Source: JAYFQF01 sp034927285 | GTDB taxonomy: Bacteria; Bacillota; Peptococcia; DRI-13; UBA5745 | Length of the DNA: 15,736 nucleotides | Direction of reading: 5' to 3' | NCBI GenBank assembly: GCA_034927285.1 | Contig: JAYFQF010000018.1 | Coordinates: 1-15,736 of the forward strand | In this document: one piece after another, positions 1 to 6,924 of the stretch | Layout: the number at the start of each line of letters is the position of its first letter | Position numbering within the stretch: position 1 is the stretch's first letter | Position numbers and translations under genes: made by a program | The notes under the pieces: generated by a model | Told to the model about the DNA's origin: nothing | Database searches by the model: none | Seen by the model: the letters and a program-made list of their open reading frames with translations, nothing else

Positions 1-724
1 CGATCAGCGAATCCATATTCGGGCTTTTCTGAAGCAGGGATTTAAAGCCCACGGTATAAAACCTGTATCCTACGCAAACCACCGGAATCACCAGCAGCAG
101 TTCCAGCAAAGCATAGACCAGGGGATAGCCCATGGGATCAAGCCAACCGGGAAAAGGCAGACGGACCCACCTGATCATGGGCGCCATGGCAATATAGAGA
201 AGGGGCAAGGAAAAGACGGCCGACAGAGTAAACTTCCTCCACAGAGTCCGGATCTCTTTCTGCTTCCGTTCCCGGTCCTCATCCACGGTATTGGTCTTGG
301 AAGCTTCCAAGGCTTTATAACCGGCTTTTTCAATCGCTTCCCGGAGGGCCGAGGCCCGGACCCGCCGGGGGTCGTAGGAAACCGCGGCCTTCTCGGTGGC
401 GAAATTCACCGAGGCGCCGGATACCCCTTCTATTTTGGCAAGGGCCTTTTCCACCCGCTGAGCGCAGGCCGCGCAGGTCATGCCCTGGACAGGAATAATA
501 ATATTGCTGCTCTCCGTTCTTTCCGCCACCTGATAGCCGATTTTGGTTACGGCCTCTTTGATCGCGGTAAGCGGAAGGCTTTCATCATATTCCACAAACA
601 GCTTCTCGCTGGCCAGATTTACCGAGGCTTCCTTCACCCCTTCCAGCTTACGGACAGTTTTTTCGACTCTTTGGGCGCAGGCCGCGCAGGTCATGCCCCG
701 GATACTTAATACCTGATTTTCCAT
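1..724 (-). CDS. copA: Copper-translocating P-type ATPase, N-terminal part (CopA-like), cut by window edge
   Basis: Only the first 241 residues are in the window. Two heavy-metal-associated (HMA) domains lie at about residues 4-68 and 75-139, each with the copper-binding motif GMTCAAC (Cys13/Cys16 and Cys84/Cys87). A charged linker leads to the first membrane segments (about 165-182 and 203-221) and to SPNMDSLI, the sequence that follows the second segment in CopA-type P1B ATPases. The phosphorylation site and the CPC motif would lie beyond base 1. The start is the ATG preceded by GAGGTG six bases upstream. It is the third gene of a minus-strand run behind the TauE/cupredoxin fusion and the 37-residue peptide, which supports copper as substrate. 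The expected role is ATP-driven Cu(I) export across the cytoplasmic membrane. The direction of transport and the exact metal are inferred from family and context. Confidence 0.93.
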   Translation of the reverse strand, partial: MENQVLSIRGMTCAACAQRVEKTVRKLEGVKEASVNLASEKLFVEYDESLPLTAIKEAVTKIGYQVAERTESSNIIIPVQGMTCAACAQRVEKALAKIEGVSGASVNFATEKAAVSYDPRRVRASALREAIEKAGYKALEASKTNTVDEDRERKQKEIRTLWRKFTLSAVFSLPLLYIAMAPMIRWVRLPFPGWLDPMGYPLVYALLELLLVIPVVCVGYRFYTVGFKSLLQKSPNMDSLI

Positions 725-809
725 TGATTTCACCTCGCTGCTGAAATTTATCGTACCGATGAACGGGATTATCCTTTGCCGCCTGATTATTTAAGATAAG
801 CGGCTGAAG

Positions 810-923
810 CTAACGTTCCTCGGGTTCATCGCTCTGTCTCGGTTTTTCCCGCATCAGCACCGCCGCCACGATAAGTCCCATAACAGGCAATATGCAGTGC
901 CAGTGGCTCAATAAAAATTCCAT
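810..923 (-). CDS. 37-residue single-pass membrane peptide in the copper cluster
   Basis: This short ORF begins with ATG after a strong Shine-Dalgarno (GGAGGAG, 8 bases upstream) and ends in TAG. It starts 27 bases after the stop of the TauE/cupredoxin gene and 85 bases before copA. The product begins MEFLLSHWHCILPV, continues with a hydrophobic stretch to about residue 24, and ends in a charged, glutamate- and arginine-rich tail. It should therefore be one membrane helix with a soluble tail. His7, His9 and Cys10 form a compact H-x-H-C cluster at one end of the helix, which could bind Cu(I). I do not recognise a family. The good ribosome site and the position between two copper genes argue for a real gene. 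A role as a small partner of the ATPase or the TauE-like protein is only inference. Confidence 0.68.
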   Translation of the reverse strand: MEFLLSHWHCILPVMGLIVAAVLMREKPRQSDEPEER

Positions 924-950
924 GTGCGTATCTCCTCCCAAGCTTTTTGT

Positions 951-2774
951 TCAATTGCAGCAAGACGGGCTTTCTCCGCCTGAATCAAAGGTTTCCGGAG
1001 GCCAGATCAGGGGCTGATGATTCCCGGCTTCCTCCTTGATTTGGTCCGCGTCAATTCGTCCCACATCCTCCACCACCTTCACATAGCCAAAAAAGGTACT
1101 GTTTCCGTTGGAAAAATCAAAGCTTTCCGCAGGATACAAATACAGAGGATTTTCTGATGGTTCCAGAAAAAGCTGGGTATTATAGGCGGGCACAAGAAGA
1201 ATAGAGTTCGCATTAAGAGAAGAGTGATTATTGATTATCCACTCTGTTTCCAGACCGGCCTGCACCACCACAACGGCAGGGTCAAACCCGTCGTCCGTCA
1301 GTTCGATAGCCACCTGCTGGTAATTGCCCTCCTGCCGGGAAACCGGCGCCGCAACAGCCAGTTTATCTGTGGGTATCGTAAAGTTGGCCGGCACCGGCTT
1401 TTTCGGCGTATTGGCGGCGGCTATTTCTGCTCCGGCTTCCACAACGGTAATGGAACTACGGATCATCCCCATCCAGCAGCTATAAGGGAAGGTGCCCGTT
1501 TCGGCAGGGAGAAATTCAATGACGTTCTCTCCTTCCGTAAACCGGTGCTCGATCCCGTATTCCCGGATGATTATCCTGTTGTTGCAGCCATTGATGCTGC
1601 CCTTGGGAGCGTCAATGATCCATTTTACCGGCTTACCGGCCTCTACGGTAATTACCGGATAACGCCTTGAAGAAAGGGTACTGTTTACGATCTGAACTCC
1701 ATCTTCTACGACAATCCCCGGCCGGTCTCCGGAATCCTCCGCCGAACCGAAAGCAAAGGACGGCAGGGCAAGGCCCGACAGACTGAGGCCCTGGGAAAAC
1801 ATGGACAGGCCAAGCACCGCCACCAGCACGGCCCCCGACGCCATGACCTTCTTGGTGAACCGCTTACTCAAAACGGAACTGAAAGCTCCCAAACCAAACA
1901 TCAAAGGAACAGTGCCCAGGCTGAAAATCAGCATGGACAGCGCGCCTTTTAGCGGACTGCCGGCAGAAAGGGCGTAAAGCTGCATGGCCTGCAAAGGGCC
2001 GCAGGGCATCAGTCCGTTCAGCAGGCCTACATAAAAGGGGCTGTTGCTGCGTCCCCTTCGCTGATCGACCTTTTGCGCGATGGCTTTCGGGATATGGGGA
2101 TTCAGCCTTCGCAGTGCCGGAAACAGGCCCAGCATGTTGAGTCCCATGATCGCCATAAAAACGCCCGCCAAGATCTGGACAACGCCCCGGAAGCTGCCGG
2201 AAAAAGCGACTACCGATCCAAGGGCGCCCACAATTCCGCCCACCGCGGTATAAGAAATCACCCTGCCCAGATTGTACAAAAAGCTTGGCCGCAAAACCTT
2301 CAGCGGGCCTTGCGGGAGATCTTCCGCCGCCCGGGGAATGCATTGGGAAAGGTTGATGCCCCCGCACATCGCCAGACAGTGAACCGAAGTAGCAAGGCCG
2401 ATCAAAAACAGCATGCCGTACCCCATTTTGGTTTCGGCCGTAGGGAAAGCGTTAAAAATACCGCTTAAGCCAGATTGCCGCAGCAGCAGAAATAAAGCCA
2501 AAATCATGATCAATATTCCGGCCGTCCGCTTTGAATCCGCGGTCTGCCGCCTGTCGGCCAGCACCTCATAGTCCAGCTTTTGAATCACCGAGATCACCTC
2601 TTTGAGGGAGATCAGATCCGTATCATAGGTGATCACCGCTGTCCCGGCACTGTAGCTTACTTCGGCTTTTTGAATTCCCGCGGTGCTCAGCAATTTCTTT
2701 TGAATTTTGTCCTGACAGTGAATACAGGTCATTCCGCCGATCAACAGCTTTTTTGTTTTCAGTCCTGATGCCAT
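951..2774 (-). CDS. HMA domain / TauE-SafE-like membrane domain / cupredoxin fusion protein
   Basis: The product is 607 residues long, in three parts. Residues 8-72 form an HMA domain with GGMTCIHC (Cys17, Cys20). Residues about 84-330 are membrane segments of the TauE/SafE (DsbD-like) type, with the motif TSVHCLAMCGG (His132, Cys133, Met136, Cys137) and a second motif LMPCGP (Cys258), both potential Cu sites. After residue 345 come two cupredoxin-like beta domains, at about 355-446 and 485-570. The first keeps a plausible copper site (Cys397, Cys433, Met435, Met437 in SCWMGM). The second shows no clear ligands. The tail ends CCN. I start at ATG 2774 because an AAGGAGG lies just upstream (spacing 14, rather long) and an extended -10 box lies about 30 bases before that. 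An upstream in-frame ATG at 2891 would add 39 unlikely residues and lie upstream of that promoter. It is the first gene of the copper operon and probably transfers copper between the cytosol, the membrane and the cell surface. Confidence 0.88.
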   Translation of the reverse strand: MASGLKTKKLLIGGMTCIHCQDKIQKKLLSTAGIQKAEVSYSAGTAVITYDTDLISLKEVISVIQKLDYEVLADRRQTADSKRTAGILIMILALFLLLRQSGLSGIFNAFPTAETKMGYGMLFLIGLATSVHCLAMCGGINLSQCIPRAAEDLPQGPLKVLRPSFLYNLGRVISYTAVGGIVGALGSVVAFSGSFRGVVQILAGVFMAIMGLNMLGLFPALRRLNPHIPKAIAQKVDQRRGRSNSPFYVGLLNGLMPCGPLQAMQLYALSAGSPLKGALSMLIFSLGTVPLMFGLGAFSSVLSKRFTKKVMASGAVLVAVLGLSMFSQGLSLSGLALPSFAFGSAEDSGDRPGIVVEDGVQIVNSTLSSRRYPVITVEAGKPVKWIIDAPKGSINGCNNRIIIREYGIEHRFTEGENVIEFLPAETGTFPYSCWMGMIRSSITVVEAGAEIAAANTPKKPVPANFTIPTDKLAVAAPVSRQEGNYQQVAIELTDDGFDPAVVVVQAGLETEWIINNHSSLNANSILLVPAYNTQLFLEPSENPLYLYPAESFDFSNGNSTFFGYVKVVEDVGRIDADQIKEEAGNHQPLIWPPETFDSGGESPSCCN

Positions 2775-2810
2775 ACCGAAAGACTCCGCCTCCTTACCGT
2801 TGCTGAGGCT

Positions 2811-2819
2811 ATTATACCA
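2811..2819 (-). promoter_or_regulatory. Extended -10 promoter for the copper cluster
   Basis: On the minus strand the sequence reads TGGTATAAT, an extended -10 box with a perfect TATAAT. No good -35 hexamer is visible about 17 bases upstream, as is common with extended -10 promoters or activator-dependent ones. Transcription would start near 2804, giving a leader of about 30 bases that contains the AAGGAGG site. This supports the ATG at 2774. Confidence 0.6.
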
Positions 2820-2886
2820 ATAAAATATATAGAAATTGTATGGATATAAATTAAACCCCTGCCTTTCCGGCGGCATTGTGCCCTTT

Positions 2887-2919
2887 CCCATAAGCCCATA
2901 TCAATTATGGCTTTGTGGG
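2887..2919. repeat. Imperfect hairpin upstream of the copper promoter
   Basis: The plus strand runs from CCCATAAGCC to GGCTTTGTGGG around a short AT-rich centre. The arms pair over about 13 positions with two G-T pairs and two bulges. There is no T-run on either side, so it is not a simple terminator. It sits about 70 bases upstream of the extended -10 box and could be a regulator site, or an old hairpin without function. Confidence 0.3.
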
Positions 2920-3022
2920 TATTCTGAAACATTAGCTGCCTTTCTTCCGGATGCGCAGCTTTTTCTCGGACTTATCGGACTGCTGAATAACCGCGCCCAA
3001 GAGGGAACATTTGCCAAGGATA

Positions 3023-3063
3023 AACGAAACCGCACTCACAGATCAAAAAGTCTGTGAGTGCGG
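3023..3063 (-). terminator. Intrinsic terminator of rsgA
   Basis: There is a perfect 13-bp stem (3030-3042 with 3051-3063; one arm reads CCGCACTCACAGA) with an 8-base loop. On the minus strand it is followed by TTTCGTTTA. The stop codon of rsgA (3043-3045) lies inside the loop, so the last codons of the gene form one arm of the terminator. Confidence 0.82.
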
Positions 3064-4143
3064 CCGGCTGCTGCCGTTCTTGTTTTCAGAATATTTCTTT
3101 ACCCGTTTCATTTCACCCTTGCCGCCAAACATTCTGTTGATTTTCTCATTTTCAAGCTGGCGGGAATTTAACCCGGCGTAAGATATTTCCCGCTGCAATT
3201 TCTGATAGCTCTCAAACCGCTTTTCGGACAGGGCTCCGTTTTCGATTGCTTCTCTGATGGCACAACCCGGCTCTGTTCCGTGGGAACAGTCGCCAAATTT
3301 GCACCGCGTTGCGATTCTTTCAATATCCTCAAAGGTTTTTGACAGGTTTCCCGTATAAATCTGCAATTCCCGCATACCGGGCGTGTCGATGACAATACCG
3401 CCGTTTGGCAAGAGCAGCAGCTGGCGGTGGGTTGTGGTGTGTCTGCCTTTGTCATCATCTTCCCGTATCATTTTTGTCGCCAGCAAGTCCTGACCCATAA
3501 GGCGGTTAATCAGCGTGGACTTGCCAACTCCCGATGAGCCGACAAAGGCAATGGTCTTTCCCGGTCCGGCATAAGTGTTAACCGCTTCGTACCCGTCTCC
3601 ATTTTCGGAAGAACAGGAAATAACATCAACGCCCATGCTCACCGAGGAAATTTGGTCCAGCTTCGCCGGCAAATCAATACACAAATCGGATTTTGTCAGA
3701 ACGATCACCGGGGTCGCCATACTATCCCAGGCGATTGTTAAATATCGTTCGATTCGCCGGATATTAAAATCCGCATTGAGCGACATGCAAATGAAGATCG
3801 TGTCAATATTGGCCGCAATGACCTGCCCGGTATTTTCCGCACCGGCGGCCTGCCGCGATAAAACGCTTTTGCGGTGAAGGACATGATGGATGATCGCGTT
3901 GCCGGCGCTTCCGTCCATCCGGTCGATCATCACCCAATCGCCAACGGCGGGAAAGCCGGCTTGGTCGCCAGCCTGGTAAGCATATTTTCCCGAAACGCTG
4001 GCTCCTGTTTCTCCGTATCCGCTCATTACTTTGTATAATTCACGATGTTGCTCGGTAACCCTGGCGATAAACAGGCCATTATATAAGGCCGCCTCCTGTT
4101 CGAAGCATTCGTTCAGTCCGTAGTTTTTTAAATTGATATCCAA
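3043..4143 (-). CDS. rsgA: RsgA-family ribosome small-subunit-dependent GTPase
   Basis: The product is 366 residues long with the circularly permuted GTPase order of the RsgA/YjeQ family: an N-terminal OB-like domain (to about 110), then G4 TKSD (150-153), G1 GSSGVGKST (202-210), G2 threonines in GRHTTTH (234-239), G3 DTPG (253-256), and the zinc-binding C-x4-C-x-H-x5-C (Cys281, Cys286, His288, Cys294). The family acts in late 30S maturation by testing the decoding site. At 366 residues it is longer than the typical 290-300, partly through a basic C-terminal tail that runs into the terminator. The start is TTG (4143) behind AAAGGAT. The stand-alone position, not next to stp/prkC/rpe as in many Firmicutes, suggests it could be a second RsgA-type copy, which needs the full genome to decide. 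Expression is probably controlled by the attenuator upstream. Confidence 0.9.
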   Translation of the reverse strand: MDINLKNYGLNECFEQEAALYNGLFIARVTEQHRELYKVMSGYGETGASVSGKYAYQAGDQAGFPAVGDWVMIDRMDGSAGNAIIHHVLHRKSVLSRQAAGAENTGQVIAANIDTIFICMSLNADFNIRRIERYLTIAWDSMATPVIVLTKSDLCIDLPAKLDQISSVSMGVDVISCSSENGDGYEAVNTYAGPGKTIAFVGSSGVGKSTLINRLMGQDLLATKMIREDDDKGRHTTTHRQLLLLPNGGIVIDTPGMRELQIYTGNLSKTFEDIERIATRCKFGDCSHGTEPGCAIREAIENGALSEKRFESYQKLQREISYAGLNSRQLENEKINRMFGGKGEMKRVKKYSENKNGSSRPHSQTF

Positions 4144-4195
4144 TATGGTTCAATCCTTTCGCAAAGTATATGCGTGCCGAATAGCCTTGCACAAC

Positions 4196-4222
4196 AAAAA
4201 AAGCGCAGTTACCCACTGCGCT
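4196..4222 (-). terminator. Intrinsic terminator in the rsgA leader
   Basis: On the minus strand AGCGCAGT and ACTGCGCT form a perfect 8-bp stem around a 5-base loop, followed at once by a run of T. It lies only 53 bases before the TTG start of rsgA and downstream of a promoter, so it can act as an attenuator for rsgA. It may also stop read-through from the ger operon, which has no other visible terminator. Confidence 0.82.
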
Positions 4223-4353
4223 GCAAAACAAACAAAAGAAGGTGATAAACAGGCGCTTCTCCGTCATTCCGTAAGGCATTTGGGCACACAAAATCAGCAG
4301 GTCAAAATCCCGCCTCTGTGATACAAATTACTGCCTTATCGGACGACCGTCAT
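4203..4353 (-). promoter_or_regulatory. Probable ribosome-mediated transcription attenuator of rsgA
   Basis: Three elements fit together. First, the stop region of the five-codon leader ORF (CCGATAAGGCA, minus strand of 4332-4342) is complementary to TGCCTTACGG (4269-4278), a 10-bp helix with one bulged A. A ribosome on the ORF would block it. Second, AGCGC plus UAUCAC (minus strand of 4242-4257) can pair with GUGGGUA plus GCGCU inside the terminator, giving an alternative antiterminator helix. Third, the terminator itself lies at 4196-4222. A small hairpin (GCGGG with CCTGC) sits inside the first helix. This layout resembles the drug-responsive leaders known for erm and ABC-F genes. The inducing signal is not visible in the sequence. 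Confidence 0.62.
4336..4353 (-). CDS. Five-codon leader peptide MTVVR
   Basis: ATG ACG GTC GTC CGA TAA follows GAGGTG at a spacing of 5-6 bases and lies just downstream of a promoter. The stop codon is part of a strong helix with RNA about 60 bases downstream. Such a short ORF has no value as a protein on its own; the sense of it would be ribosome stalling or release at this place. Without the downstream structure it would be easy to dismiss. Confidence 0.5.
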   Translation of the reverse strand: MTVVR

Positions 4354-4382
4354 CCACACACCTCTTTCTTTCATTATATAAT

Positions 4383-4411
4383 AGATTAATACCATTTCGC
4401 AGAATTGTCAA
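4383..4411 (-). promoter_or_regulatory. Probable sigma-A promoter of the rsgA leader
   Basis: On the minus strand TTGACA (4406-4411) is followed after 17 bases by TAATCT (4383-4388). The -35 is perfect and the -10 weak. A perfect TATAAT lies at 4373-4378 but is too far from this -35, so the exact start is uncertain. The -35 begins about 8 bases after the gerAB stop codon. Confidence 0.55.
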
Positions 4412-4418
4412 ATCCCTG

Positions 4419-5498
4419 TCATTGCACCATTTTCCTGTGGATTTCCCCCAGGATCCAGATCGCCAGAGGGATAATCACCTGAAACGGCAAGGCATAAAAG
4501 GGATAGTAATCGATAAACAGGAACATTTCCATTGTATTGTCATAGACGATGGCGCAAAGGGCCAGAACCAGCATGCTTACCGGCATAATAAAAATCTTAT
4601 GATCTTCCGCTCCAAAAAGCCCGGCTAAGCCCTGGGAGGCCGCCAGCAGGCAAACCGTGATTTTCGTGATTCCCGCCAGGATGAAGTTGATGGAGATCGA
4701 CCCTTCCACTCTTGCCAGGAAATCCCCGATGCTGATGATCCGGGCCGCTACATAGGAAGGGAAATACTGGATCTCCATCATGGGAGCTCCCAGCAGGCAC
4801 AGATTTCTGGCAAAAATTAAAAGGAACAAAAAGCCGGTGATCAGCAGAGTATAAAAATATAATTTATATGGATTGTCCTTTTTTTGAAAAGCTCCGGCCA
4901 GGAACAAAAACAAAACCGGTTCCATAAAGGGAAAAGAAAATATCTGAAAGGCGCTTTCGGCGATGGCGGCCGGCTCATGAGTGAAGACAGGCAAAAAATG
5001 GCTGATCTCCATTTGCGGGATGGCCAACAGCACGGTAAATAACACGATAAACGAAACGGGAAATAAAACAAAGGCCGACCACTTGCCAATTGCCGGCATG
5101 CCGCCTCTGGCCAGGTAGGCCGTAATCAAAATCATCACCGCCATGATCGGCAGCTGCGGCGTTTCAGGCATGGCGGCAATCTTGATGAATTCCGAAAAAT
5201 TGCGTAAAACCAAGGCGCAAAGATGGACGGCATACCAGACAAGCAGGCCCGCCACGATCTTACCGCCAATTTTGCCAAGCAATTCGTCGATAATCTCATA
5301 CAGGTTTTTTTCGGGAAACAGACGAATTATCCGGGCGTATACCATAAGGCCGGGAACTGCCAGCAGCATCGCCAGCAGCACGGAAATCCAGGTATCCTGA
5401 CCGACTTTTGTGTTGATCCCTATGATAACGCTGCTGCCAAAGTTAAATAAGATCATGCTGAACAGCGCCTGGTTGAATGTAACACACTTTTTGCTCAT
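4419..5498 (-). CDS. gerAB: GerAB-type spore germination receptor subunit B (permease family)
   Basis: The product is 359 residues long with about ten hydrophobic segments across its whole length, in the amino acid transporter-like fold of the GerAB/ArcD/ProY family. Near the N-terminus INTKVGQDTWIS matches the family's GQDAWIS-like signature. GerAB proteins sit in the spore inner membrane and bind the nutrient germinant. It is the last gene of the operon, 45 bases after the small D-type gene. The start ATG follows AAAGGA at a spacing of 6. No terminator follows directly; the next one on this strand is the hairpin in the rsgA leader. The germinant cannot be told from the sequence. Confidence 0.93.
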   Translation of the reverse strand: MSKKCVTFNQALFSMILFNFGSSVIIGINTKVGQDTWISVLLAMLLAVPGLMVYARIIRLFPEKNLYEIIDELLGKIGGKIVAGLLVWYAVHLCALVLRNFSEFIKIAAMPETPQLPIMAVMILITAYLARGGMPAIGKWSAFVLFPVSFIVLFTVLLAIPQMEISHFLPVFTHEPAAIAESAFQIFSFPFMEPVLFLFLAGAFQKKDNPYKLYFYTLLITGFLFLLIFARNLCLLGAPMMEIQYFPSYVAARIISIGDFLARVEGSISINFILAGITKITVCLLAASQGLAGLFGAEDHKIFIMPVSMLVLALCAIVYDNTMEMFLFIDYYPFYALPFQVIIPLAIWILGEIHRKMVQ

Positions 5499-5543
5499 GA
5501 ACTGTCCTTTCGAAAATAAGGCAAAGAGATCAGGGAGCCCGTC

Positions 5544-5777
5544 TTACTTTACAAGTCTGAACACAGCGTCCAGTAAGCCCGTGATCCCTTTGGCCGGCGA
5601 AGGAACGGGAATCTCAAGGCTATAAAGGAGCAATATACAAAAGCTGGCCAGCATCATAAAATAATACATGATCTTTATCTGCTTCCCCGCCTTTTTCAGG
5701 CCGGCGCCTTTCCGGGCGGTTAAGGATTCAATAACCATGACCGCCGAAAATAAAAACAAAACGATTACAGTCAGCAC
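5544..5777 (-). CDS. Small two-TM protein of the ger operon (D-subunit-like)
   Basis: The product is 77 residues long, starting at GTG with AAGGGGG four bases upstream, 13 bases after the gerAC stop. It has one hydrophobic segment at about residues 2-18, a basic loop (RKGAGLKKAGKQIK), a second segment at about 37-57, and a short amphipathic C-terminus. Some GerA-type operons in Bacillus carry small D-subunit genes whose products have two membrane helices and modify receptor function. Size, topology and place in the operon agree with that. I cannot show sequence kinship by eye, so the D-subunit label rests on position and topology. Confidence 0.75.
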   Translation of the reverse strand: MLTVIVLFLFSAVMVIESLTARKGAGLKKAGKQIKIMYYFMMLASFCILLLYSLEIPVPSPAKGITGLLDAVFRLVK

Positions 5778-5790
5778 TTTTCCCCCTTGT

Positions 5791-6924
5791 CTACCGAATA
5801 AAGACGCTGTTCAGGAGGTGTACCCTGGAGGAAACCTCCACCTGGACAGTCGGAAAAAGCTCGTCCCAATCGCCTTCCAGCTGCCGCCACAGCTGATAAT
5901 CCTTTCGGTAAATCATCTCTCCGAAGCCGAAAATATCGGAATGATAATCGGCCTGCACCTTCCTGATGACCTCCTGGATATTCTCTTCAATCATTTGTGA
6001 GGCCCGCTCTTCCAACCTTTTGATCTGCTCCGGGCTGCCGGTGTCAAAGCCCGCCGGACTTTCCGCCAAAAACACCGCGGTGTCCGTTTCCACCTTGAAT
6101 TTGATTTGACCCTCTTCCCGGACATATGACTTTTTGGTTCTGGAATTGGAAATTTCCAGAGAAGCATCGTCGCGCTGGTTACCGGTCACCGGCAGCGTCA
6201 GGATACCGCCCTGGACGTGATCCTGAATAAACAGGACGTATTTTGACTCATAAGGACTTAAGTATCCCAAAAGCTTATCTTCCTTAAAAACGGCCATGCC
6301 ATTGGCTTCGCAGATTTTCTCCTTATCGTTCATCACCTTGCGGAAGGCCGGCAGCGTCAGAGATATGCCTTTTCCCTTCAGCTGATTATAGGCCTGGAAC
6401 ATTCTGATGTCCGACGTGGATGAAGTGGCTTTATTATCTTCTTTAATGATATCATGCACGTGGAGGGATACGGCGCCGCCCTCCTGTTCGCCACTCATCA
6501 GAATTGCCGCCGCGCTGTCCTCCTGAGATACCAAAAGGCACATGGTTTCACGGCATTCCCCATCCCGTAAAAACCATTCGATCACGCTCATAATACCTCT
6601 TTCCCGGGCAATCCCCTGACTGACCACAATGATGTTTGAGCTGCCAAAATAAAGCTTGTCCTCCAGCCTGCGTTTAGCATTTCGGGCGGCGTCGAACAGC
6701 GTGCTGCCTTCCGCCTCGACGATCTTCCCTTTTAACCCGTTTTCTATCGGAGAGGTCAGGTCGGCAACTTCATAGGTAACCCTGTATTTATCGGCTTCCT
6801 GATCAAAATCTACGGCGATCCCCAGGACCAGGGCCATCTGATCCAAGCCCTGGTAGTTCCAGCAGCCGCACAGCATAAATACTAACGGCAGGCATATCAG
6901 AAAACAAAGGCAGCGTCTGATCAT
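5791..6924 (-). CDS. gerAC: GerAC-type spore germination lipoprotein, Ger(x)C family
   Basis: The product is 377 residues long. The N-terminus is a lipoprotein signal: MIRR, a hydrophobic core and the lipobox LCGC with Cys21 as the lipidated residue. WNYQGLDQMALVLGIAVDF directly after it is typical of Ger(x)C proteins, which carry a conserved CW...E/Q...D-x-G-x-D region. The rest is a soluble alpha/beta protein on the outer face of the spore inner membrane, ending in a helix-rich domain (E-rich, about 305-345). The ATG touches the gerAA stop codon (TAAATG). Its ribosome site GGAGGT lies within the last gerAA codons, so the two are translationally coupled. Confidence 0.94.
   Translation of the reverse strand: MIRRCLCFLICLPLVFMLCGCWNYQGLDQMALVLGIAVDFDQEADKYRVTYEVADLTSPIENGLKGKIVEAEGSTLFDAARNAKRRLEDKLYFGSSNIIVVSQGIARERGIMSVIEWFLRDGECRETMCLLVSQEDSAAAILMSGEQEGGAVSLHVHDIIKEDNKATSSTSDIRMFQAYNQLKGKGISLTLPAFRKVMNDKEKICEANGMAVFKEDKLLGYLSPYESKYVLFIQDHVQGGILTLPVTGNQRDDASLEISNSRTKKSYVREEGQIKFKVETDTAVFLAESPAGFDTGSPEQIKRLEERASQMIEENIQEVIRKVQADYHSDIFGFGEMIYRKDYQLWRQLEGDWDELFPTVQVEVSSRVHLLNSVFIR

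Noticed and set aside
2937..3042. Minus-strand frame after the rsgA stop that stays open for about 35 codons, in frame with rsgA
   Set aside because: It starts inside the terminator, has no start with a ribosome site, and reads like chance sequence. Stop-codon read-through is not supported.
2836..3057. 73-residue plus-strand ORF across the region between the copper genes and rsgA
   Set aside because: It runs through the hairpin and the rsgA terminator, has no ribosome site, and resembles no family.
4079..4291. 70-residue minus-strand ORF overlapping the rsgA start
   Set aside because: It crosses the attenuator terminator and rsgA in another frame; the RNA structure explains the region better.
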